Source: Morella rubra
Taxonomy: Eukaryota; Streptophyta; Magnoliopsida; Fagales; Myricaceae
Reading direction: 5' to 3'
Length of the DNA stretch: 64,000 bases
NCBI GenBank assembly: GCA_003952965.2
Contig: CM025856.1
Coordinates: 8,641,439 to 8,705,438 of the forward strand
The notes beneath the pieces are model-generated. The model was not told the origin of the DNA. It saw only the letters and a program-made list of their open reading frames with translations, and searched no databases. Positions 56,217 to 64,000 of the stretch are shown piece by piece. The translations under genes were made by a program, and so were the position numbers. The stretch's first letter is position 1, and every line of letters starts with the position of its first letter.

Positions 56217-57426
56217 TATTGGCTTTTGTTCACAATCGATATTTTGATGATTTCAATAAATAGATTAAGTTTACAAAATGGACATCTACAAAATGGACAT
56301 CTTCAAAGACAAAGACATTTTTATCAAAGAGCCAAAGACAAGAAGATTGAAGATCAAGAAGATGCAATGAGCTCAAAAGTGAAGATTCAAGACCATAGGG
56401 TATAACCTTGTAACTCTTAGTTTCACTTTTGACAAGGATTTGAATCACACACTTGCATATTTTTCAAACCGTGCATAATCTTCTTATCACATTTTGACAA
56501 CCAAAATGCGCTTTAAATATTTTCAAATCATCCTTATATAAACTCTCAAGCCTTGGTTATACTTTTGGGAAGTTGGTTTTTGAAATGGATTTCAAAAATC
56601 AAAAATGGACTTTTTAATTGTAGCGGTCTATGAAAATAATTTATAGCGGTCGACTGCTATATGAAGCGGATGATGAGACAAAATTTGACAGCATTCAAAT
56701 TTTATGACCATTGAGCAACGGCTAGTTGAAGCGGTCGACCGGTGCATGAAGCGGTCGACTGGTACAACGGTAAAATTGTCAGATCGACCCTTAAAACGGC
56801 TAGTTTTCTCATGTGGCCTATATAAAGACCTTCCTATTGTCTCTAAAAAGAGAGAACGACCACATATCATTTTACATAGCTTGAGAAATATTTTAAACCT
56901 TCTTATTCCATATTTCTCATATCATTCACACAAATTACACTCTTTTTATCCTTGTCATTGTGTGAATCAAAGAGATAGAGCTTTCCATTTTCATATCCAC
57001 TCTTTGAGAGAGTTTGTTCTTGTATCTTCATATCCAAAAGAGGTGATTCCTTTAGTGAGGTTGTTCACTAAAGAAGAAGCTTAGAGAGGGTATATCTCAA
57101 GCTTGGTTAGGTTATGAGTGTTGAGCCCGAGAAAATACTTGTACGGTTCTCTAGCACCCGGAAGCTAGTGTGTACACTATTTGAAGATAGTGGGCTCGGT
57201 GAAGAGCTTGAGGGGTGGATGTAGGCGGGTTTCCGAACCACCTAAAAATCTCGTGTTTGCTTCTCTAACCCTACTCTTTACATTTAGCACTTATTTACTT
57301 GTTGCATCAATATACTTGTGCTAAATTAGTCTTTACTTTGCAAACACGACTTTAGGGGTTAAAAGCGAAAAAGTTTAGAAACCCAATTCACCCTCCTCTT
57401 GGGTTGCCTTAATCCTAGGATTTACA
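56217..57426 (+). mobile_element. Solo LTR of the second Copia-type family, inside the caulimovirid
   Basis: Starts TATTGGCTTTTGTTCACAAT and ends GCCTTAATCCTAGGATTTACA. It is flanked by the 5-bp duplication GTCCT (56212-56216 and 57427-57431). It matches 36715-37990 in reverse orientation over its full length, with several small differences, and carries fewer intact GGTCGACC palindromes (56640-56770). Being inside the viral copy, it is younger than the viral integration. No internal element sequence remains. Confidence 0.9.
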
Positions 57427-57429
57427 GTC

Positions 57430-57710
57430 CTAACACACGAGAAGTTATACCTTCTTCAGTAACAATGAAAGGATAAAGTAAAGCAAGAAAAGGATTTCCT
57501 AAAATGACCTTAAAAGATAAATTCTTAACCAAGACAAAAGTAGTTTGAAAACAAAAGCCATTATTACAAATATGTACATTTGGTATTTTATAATTAATTA
57601 TCATTTTTTGACCATCAGCTTGAGATAATTTTTCAGTAGTTTTTTTGAAAATATTTAGAATCAATTAATCCTTCTTGAATGCAATTTAAATCAGCACCTA
57701 ATCAATTAAA
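57430..57710 (-). pseudogene. Caulimovirid aspartic protease region (fossil)
   Basis: The active-site motif ALID.GADLNCIQEG lies near 57680-57715. Then come MIINYKIPNVHICNNGFCFQ and VILGNPFLALLYPF, as in caulimovirid proteases (ILG..FL....PF). The solo LTR follows. Broken. Confidence 0.8.
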
Positions 57711-58126
57711 GCTATAGTATTAAAAGAATAATCTTTGATATGAACATTTATTTCAGCATACCATTTCTGAAAAATGATTCTATCAATTATTTGAATAAAA
57801 GATTCAGAATGAATTATAGGAGGAAATTCATAAGTAGAAGGCAAATCTGATATTTGTAAAGTATTATCTTCTTTTTGTGTTTTAAGAAGACATATTTCAA
57901 TTAATAATTGATCTGTAATTTTTGTAAAGTTGAGTTGAGTATTTTGTAATTGTTTAATCTCTTGTTTAAGTATTTGAATTTCTTTTTGAAGATCTGTTAT
58001 AGTAACAAGTTTACTATTTTTAGAAGAGAATCTAGCTAATATTTTATTATAATCATAATAAGCAGATGAAGAAAATATATCATTTGATTCCTGAGGTGGG
58101 GAAGATTGTGTAGCTAGATCTTTCAT
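57698..58126 (-). pseudogene. Caulimovirid polyprotein segment with coiled coil (fossil)
   Basis: An open stretch with TITDLQKEIQILKQEIKQLQ, a heptad-rich coiled coil, followed by QKWYAEINVHIKDYSFNTIA leading into the protease. Its place between coat protein and protease is normal for a caulimovirid polyprotein. Confidence 0.7.
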
Positions 58127-58269
58127 TTTTAAAAGATAAGTTTTTTGTACTTCAGGGTCATTTATTTGTGTAATAGTTTCTAGTAATAATTGATCAATAT
58201 TTGATAAAACAAAGATTTGTTTGTCACATATACAATTATCTGTAGCACAATTACAAAGTTGTACATTTT

Positions 58270-59560
58270 CAGATGAAGAAGATAGATGATGAATTATCAG
58301 AAGAGTATGAGGAATATTCTTTATCAGGTATAGATGGAGTATTATTAAGGAAAATCTTACACAATTGATGTTTTAACTCAGGAGATATATCTAATTCTTT
58401 TATTTGTTTTTTAACATAACATTTAGCGCAAAATGACCAGTTTTTCCACATTTCCAACATGTAGGAGGAAAAGAAGTATCTTTCTGTTTTGTTGTTCTTT
58501 TATATTTTTAGGAGAAGATTTCTTATTAGGTTTAGTATGATATGTATGATATTTCTTATATTTCTTTTTATATGGAGTTGTATTAAATTTTATATTTCTT
58601 TTCTTTTCTTTTGAAGGAGCAATGAGTGGAGAATATCCATATTGTTCACAAAAAATCCTAATTCTCTGGGGGTATGTTTCTTTTCGTGTTCTAAAGTTTT
58701 CTTTAATTTTAAATCATTGCAAAGAAGAAGTCCTGTTCTATTAATAATATTAATAATTTCACCATAAGTATATTGATGATATAATATAATTCCATCATCA
58801 TTAGCTAAATTGTACATACTTTTTGAGCAAAATAATAAGGAAGACCAGCTATAAATTTTTCTTTCCAATATACTTGATTACAATCATCTCATTGCAGTAC
58901 TTTAGATAAGAAAACATCTTTATACCATCGAAAATCAGAAAGAGTAGGACATTTTAAATTTAAAAAAAAAAATCAGAAGATCTTTCTTTATAAATAACGG
59001 GATCACCCTATAAATTTTTTGTTATTGTAAATAATAAAGTATTTATAGAATCAGATATAGTATGACCATTATTGCCTATAATAGGATTATTGTAATTATC
59101 TGTCTTAACAGCATTGAGTATTAAATCTTTTTCTTCAGAAGTTAAGTAGCTATCACACCAATTTTTTAAATGACCTGTAAAACCAGCTAATATGCAATTA
59201 ATGGTTTGCCTATCTATTCGTGAGAATTTTTTAGTACATTAGCAAACATAGTCATTTCATGGACAATATTAAGAATTTTATATTCTGATATACCATCAAT
59301 GTTCCATTCATAAATCTGTTGAGCTGAATAAAAAGTAGTATTCTGTAAATATCTTTCTTCATATTGTAAATCAGGAGGAGTAGGACAGGGACAATAGTTT
59401 CGTTGATTAGTATTATAATATTTAGACTTATAAATTTTGGGAGTATGTATTTTATTAATTTGTAAATCTTCTTGAAATTGTGCTTCTAATTGGTCAATTG
59501 TTGTAATATTATTATCAGATTCTGATGATGAATGAGAAGAAGAGGATGAATAATAACTTA
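58270..59560 (-). pseudogene. Caulimovirid coat protein region with zinc finger (fossil)
   Basis: Upstream part: YEWNIDGISEYKILNIVHEM (about 59310) and INCILAGFTGHLKNWCDSYL (about 59180), matching the conserved core of caulimovirid coat proteins. Middle: DDGIILYHQYTYGEIINIIN. End: CWKCGKTGHF near 58450, a CCHC zinc finger that binds nucleic acid, then an acidic serine-rich tail. Broken in several places. Confidence 0.8.
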
Positions 59561-60115
59561 GTACTTGAACTTGTTTTTTAGAAGATGAAGGTATTGAATT
59601 TTTATCGTTTAAGATAATTTCATAAGCATTTCATTTATTTTATCTAATTTACTATTTGATGTTTCTTCTGTAGATAAAGGAGGCATTTGTGGTAATTCAT
59701 GAGGAATAAACATAGGCTTATGAACAGAATTTTTAGAAGAAATTGATGGTTTAAGTAAATTTTCTAATTTATTTAAATGTATTCCTATTTGTTGTAAATA
59801 GACATTTGTATAATTATTTTGTTGAATAATATTATCAAAGTTTTTATCATTATTATTTAAAGTATTGACTTTATAAGGAGTAGCACAATATTGCTTGGAT
59901 TGATGATCTATAATAGTAGTTTTAGGAGGATAAAATTCATATATCTTTTTGCTTTAGGTATAACCCAATTATTTAATGGTTTGTTAGTTCCTAATGATAC
60001 ATGGTAATCATCAATATTAAGATGAGATGCAGATAATGCAAAGTTATCTATTGTATTGTCCATACTATTACTATTAGAACTTCCTACTACTTATACTTTG
60101 ATCGTTTAAACATCT
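59560..60115 (-). pseudogene. N-terminal polyprotein region of the caulimovirid (fossil)
   Basis: An ATG near 60062 gives MDNTIDNFALSASHLNIDDY. Then follow asparagine- and serine-rich sequence with KLENLLKPSISSKNSVHKPM and LDKINEMLMKLS. The composition fits the spacer or virion-associated part of such polyproteins. A movement-protein core is not recognised. Confidence 0.55.
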
Positions 60116-60353
60116 TGTTTAAATTACAGTATGCTTTCAATATATTTTAATTTGGACCTCTAATTTTCGCATAATTTTCATATTATCATGATTAATGGGT
60201 AAACAAGAAGGAAAACCTGCGAAAAGCATCTAGAGTTCAGCCCTTTGTCTCAGATGTAAATTAATCGAAAAGAATTGTACATATATACACATGTCTATCT
60301 AAGAAGGGAAAAGTTGACAAGAAAAATATTATTTCGCTCGCAATATTCATCGC

Positions 60354-62097
60354 TAGGGGTGTTCAACCAAACCGGGAAATCTCGATTCCCCGGCACCAGC
60401 ACCAGCATTGGTACGGATTCTCGGTACCTGACCTATCAGTGCCGGTTCTGGTGGCCCTTTTTTGCCAAAATTTCAAGGATTTAACCGGTTCCCGGGTACC
60501 GGTTAAAGGTTTTTTTAAAAAAAAAATTTTAAAAAAAAAGGTATGCGCTTGCTCCCCTGTCGTCGACCCTTCAACTTTCCCAAATCAATTTTAATTTTCC
60601 TACTTTCAGCGCTACTTTCAGTTTTCCCTTCTCTCTCTCCTCTTCTTATTGGTCCCTTGCTCTTTCGCTCTTCTTGGTCCCTTACTCCTTCGCTCTCTGC
60701 TTGGCTTTCGCGTGGACGATGAACTCTCTACATTCGTACTGCTGAATCCCGAAGTCCAGACTATGCATTTGACTGCAAGCATTGTTTCCACTGTTTGTGG
60801 TTTTTTGGTGTTGGCAAAAACCGATGCTTACTGGGTTGCAAAGTTCTAGGCCGTTTTTGTTTCTCTTCCATTTTGTACAGTTTTCTTTCTTTACTCCATG
60901 AGAGAATTTCGTTTATAAGATTGCAAGATATTGCTTGATTTCAATTTAGTTAAAGCTGTAATTTATTGGGGATTTCTATGTGAAATTTCGTTTATAATAT
61001 TGCAAGCTATTGCTTGATTTCAATTTAGTTTAAGCTGCAATTTATTAATGATTTATATTTTAGTACTCTCATCTTCTCTTCTCCCTCATGTTAATTTTTC
61101 CCTATTTGTTTTGTAATTTTTAGGGTTTTAATTTGAGACACTCTGGAGTGAAGCGTGAGGGGTTCACAGAACTCACACTTGCCAAGGACTTGCAAGGGAA
61201 GCTCAAGGGCTTCGAGGTTTTGGGGCTGCTAGACAGGTTTGTGAGGACTATTTTGATTTATAGTCAGTATTGTTTTGGTTGAATTGTTAAAAGCTGTGGT
61301 GGCAATGTTTGAAGTTTCATGCTACACGCATAAGGAGAATCTGAACCGCAAGATTCTAGAGAAATATCTTCATCCAATTGGAAGAGAATCCAGCATTTTG
61401 ATTAGGATAGTCTGTTGGTTTACAAAGGAATTTAAACAGGGGATCGTTATATGACTGGTGCTTGCCATCTACTATTCCATAAACGTGGATCAGGGCACTG
61501 TTTGATGATGCTCTTTTGTGTGTTGGAGATTGTCATGTTTATTTAGTTCAATAACTTAGCTTCAACAATTGTTATAAGATGTGGGTTGATTTATGATTTA
61601 AACTGAGTTTGTTGCTTAGAAGCTACTTAAGGTTCATAATATGGAATCCAATGTTCCTGTTGAACAGTTATATATTTGATTTTTGAGTTCCATGTTTCTC
61701 CAAGTGACTACTATATATTGTACATTAGAAAAAAAAAAAAAAAGGAACTTGGCAAATTTGCTATATATTGACACGTTGTGATAATTTTTTGGAGCAAATT
61801 TTAGTTTCATACTACGTTAATATGGAGTCTATACAATTTGCAGGTCCCTATTATTTTGGATTTTATTGGTTTAGACTTTAGATTCTCATCTTATTTGTGC
61901 GTAAAATGCTAAAAAAATGGTTCAATATAAATATAGCTTAACCGGGAACCACTACCACTAAAACCACCATCGTTAAGGGTTAGTTTTTGCCCTTAACAGT
62001 GTAGGTGTAGATGGCCAATATTTGAAAACCGGCCTATCCGGTGTAGGTGCCGGTTTTGGCCAAAACTGGCACCTACACCGGAGTTGAACAACCCTAT
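60354..62097. mobile_element. Non-autonomous hAT element, 1.74 kb, 8-bp target duplication
   Basis: TTCATCGC occurs at 60346-60353 and 62098-62105, a perfect 8-bp duplication as hAT elements make. Ends TAGGGGTGTTCAA and TTGAACAACCCTA are inverted repeats. Subterminal regions are full of ACCGGT/CCGGTTT motifs on both sides. No transposase is encoded. The interior (about 60640-61330) contains gene-like sequence that may be captured. Confidence 0.88.
60649..61330 (+). other. Gene-like interior of the hAT element, unidentified
   Basis: A 66-codon frame (60649-60849) with GFLVLAKTDAYWVAKF comes first. Then follow two near-identical copies of a 76-bp block at about 60908 and 60984 (GCAAGATATTGCTTGATTTC). 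Last is an exon-like segment near 61120-61240 preceded by TTTTGTAATTTTTAG and followed by a GT donor, reading VKREGFTELTLAKDLQGKLK. I do not recognise the source gene. Capture of a host fragment is plausible but unproven. Confidence 0.35.
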
Positions 62098-62105
62098 TTC
62101 ATCGC

Positions 62106-63650
62106 AGAGCTCTTTCCATTATTCCCTTTAATTTAGCTTGTATCAGAAACCAGCTTCCATTTTATCTATTCTAGAGAATTTCTACCTAGCCACGTTTCTC
62201 TCTCTAGATATCTTTCTTCTGTCTCTCTCTAGAACTAGAAGGATTGGATTCAAACAAAGGATCATTTAGGTTAAGCCATTAAGGGGTGTCTTGGACTCTT
62301 GGGTCAAGAGTTACAAAAGTGGAAGCGAGAGAGAATGCGGGGAGAATGAAGCGGAAGAGATCAGAGAGGCACGAATACGTAAGTTTTTGTCTAGACCTAA
62401 GGTGGCTTAGGACACACACACACCAGAGAGAGAGAGAGACGAGAGAGACGTTCTCTAGGAGGAATCCCCCTGAGCGGCAAGCTTCAAGAACCAACTCGTT
62501 ACCTCTCTCTTTCTTTCTTTTTTCTTATTAAGAAAAAAATCACTCTGAACCCTCTACACAAAGCGATGTTTCCCTTCTTCTTCTTTTTTCCTTCTAAATG
62601 TTACCTCGTTGATGGCACAAAATGATGACATGTTGTGATGAATCAATTGATCTACAAAGGCTATTCGAAATAAATGCACTTATGTTCTCTTGTGAATATT
62701 CCCTGCACAATTTAAATAAAAGCCCCTATCACTCGGGAATAAATCCTCTGAAGATTAAGTCAGTTCTTTTGTACTGTTTTTCTTTGAATCAATAATTGTT
62801 GCATTGCGAATTGCTCACCTTTCATTCTTTCATCCTCTCCTTTCTTTATAGTGAAATTTTCAAACTTTCATCTTGTTGCTTCTTTCCCTCGGGCTCTCTC
62901 TTCCAACTTATACCTCACATCATCAGTATTTTGCGTATTTTAACGGTTTTCCTTTTCAATCACTGTGTATTCCTATCGTGAAACCCACCACGTGCCATTA
63001 TGGGTGGCATTCTATGGATTGACACTAATTCTTGTTGCCCACCGCTTAGGGCCCTCTCGCTTTTAGGGAGGATTTTTTCAAATTGGCCTTTATACCGGAC
63101 TCACATTGAATGATCACATTAAGATCCATTATATGGTTGTATCTTCAGATTTGTATTATCCACAGCTCGATTAATAATATGCTATATTAAGCCTCAGCTC
63201 TAAGTACGGAAAGCACAAATCTTAGCTGATAAATGCCATAATGTAAATGGTATAATCTTTTTTTTTATCATACTTTTTCTCTTAAAACAAACACTCTCCC
63301 TCAAAACTTAAATAACTTCGTCGAGGAATTAAACCCCTGACTATGTCCTTTGATTACATTGAGTTCTACAAAATCAAAATTACTATAAAATATATTATCC
63401 TTTGTAACTATCAAAACAAAACATTCACCCATCAAACATTCATAAAACCTATACATGTATTATAAATAGAGTCCAAACAAAAAACTGCTAGACATTGCTC
63501 CTTGACCGAAATAACTAAAAAATTTTATTTTAAGTATAAAATTGATTAGAATTTTGAAAGTTTCGAAATTCAATTTGTCAAAAAGTCTGCAGCTGGAAAC
63601 CTCCTCTCATATAAAATAAATATACAATTGTAGAATTTAAGAGAGTTCGA
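62106..63650. other. Intergenic DNA with simple repeats
   Basis: Pyrimidine-rich CTCTCT tracts occur near 62195-62230, an (AC)n then (AG)n run at 62412-62450, and CTT-rich sequence at 62500-62600. Small frames across these runs (62286-62531 plus, 62279-62494 minus) overlap each other and look like chance. No transposon ends or RNA gene are recognised. Confidence 0.5.
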
Positions 63651-63689
63651 CATTTTAAATTGCGTTATGACAAAGATAGGGTTCTCCCC

Positions 63690-63775
63690 AACCCAGACAA
63701 ACCAACCCCAAACACAAAAAACACAAAAAAAAAACAACAAAAAAATAAAAAAAAAAAAAAAAAAACCACCAAAGG
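63690..63775. repeat. A-rich low-complexity tract
   Basis: About 85 bases of almost only A and C with long A runs. The apparent lysine/asparagine-rich frame across it comes from composition and is not a gene. Confidence 0.8.
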
Positions 63776-63869
63776 TCTAACTCAAATCAATCAATTCATA
63801 AAACCTCGGCCAACACAAATAATTATTCACAAACATCACCATACCAGTTCTAAGTAAAACTATCCACCA

Positions 63870-64000
63870 CAGTTTTATGTATCTGGAAAGGGCCCCAAGA
63901 ACAGGTATCCAGCGTTCGCTAAATAGACGGTTACTCTGTCCTTGAATTCTTTGCCTCGAACCACGACGTCTTGAAATCAATCGAACGCATCGCAGTTCTA
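63870..64000 (-). other. Possible exon at the window edge
   Basis: From 64000 leftward the composition becomes gene-like and all three minus frames are locally open. One reads VVVRGKEFKDRVTVYLANAG then YLFLGPFPDT and a stop, another RRRGSRQRIQGQSNRLFSER. Either could be a last exon of a gene lying mostly outside the window. I recognise neither. Confidence 0.2.

Larger units (their letters stand above)
55584..60115 (-). mobile_element. Endogenous caulimovirid (pararetrovirus) fragment, truncated and broken
   Basis: Minus-strand order: an N-terminal region near 60062, coat-protein region with zinc finger, an intervening coiled-coil region, aspartic protease, then reverse transcriptase that stops part-way at 55584. 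A second-family solo LTR (56217-57426) lies between protease and reverse transcriptase. No RNase H or genome ends are seen. Motifs resemble tungro/badna/petuvirus-like caulimovirids; I cannot assign the genus. Such copies enter plant genomes by end joining and need no integrase. The copy is broken in many places and looks old. Confidence 0.88.

Noticed and set aside
62279-62531. Overlapping ORFs on both strands, possibly a small gene
   Set aside because: They span AC/AG simple repeats, have no recognisable domain and no supporting signals.
63660-63857. Lysine-rich ORF
   Set aside because: It is made by an A-rich low-complexity tract.

Overview
This window reads as a repeat-rich, AT-rich stretch of a flowering-plant nuclear genome, probably a eudicot. 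The evidence is the repertoire: a Sirevirus-type Copia element about 9.5 kb long, a Ty3 gag remnant, an endogenous caulimovirid, hAT, Mutator, Tourist-type and CACTA-like DNA transposons, and a captured fragment of the plant-only EIN3/EIL transcription factor family. I found no intact host gene, rRNA, tRNA or CRISPR array. Nearly all open frames belong to transposable elements or arise by chance.

Layout. 1-6.4 kb: AT-rich DNA with a 204-bp tandem duplication, a Ty3 gag remnant (from 2605) interrupted by a solo LTR (3318-4208) that itself holds a foldback MITE, then a 35-bp minisatellite. 6368-7367: a gap of exactly 1000 N. 7368-37024: a giant inverted repeat with two arms of about 14.8 kb around a 59-bp spacer (22137-22195). 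Each arm holds a satellite-like array of about 730-750-bp units, a small Tourist-like MITE, a complete but broken Sirevirus flanked by the same 5-bp target duplication, and part or all of a second-family LTR. 36.7-41.0 kb: that second-family solo LTR, then more satellite units outside the palindrome with another MITE. 42.2-49.4 kb: a candidate CACTA-like element containing a plant transposon ORF that is split by a hAT transposon; the hAT holds a 1.2-1.3-kb tandem duplication that looks like an unmerged contig overlap. 51-55.2 kb: an unidentified membrane-type ORF, a 763-bp insertion with 9-bp target duplications, and a Mutator-like element (52760-55201) that carries pieces of an EIN3/EIL gene. 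55.6-60.1 kb: a truncated endogenous pararetrovirus on the minus strand with a solo LTR inside it. 60.4-62.1 kb: a non-autonomous hAT with a perfect 8-bp target duplication. 62.1-64 kb: low-complexity DNA and a weak exon-like stretch at the edge.

How it fits together. The window is a stack of nested insertions whose relative order can be read from target duplications: satellite array, then MITE, Sirevirus and second-family LTR, then the inverted duplication, which copied them all. Two related LTR families carry arrays of short palindromes with the same GTCGAC core just upstream of their TATA boxes, and the Sirevirus has another such array inside, ahead of its extra 3' ORF. The main biological candidates are these palindrome arrays and the EIL-carrying MULE. 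The main cautions are assembly-related: the palindrome abuts a fixed-size gap and its arms have patchy identity, and the hAT duplication looks artificial.
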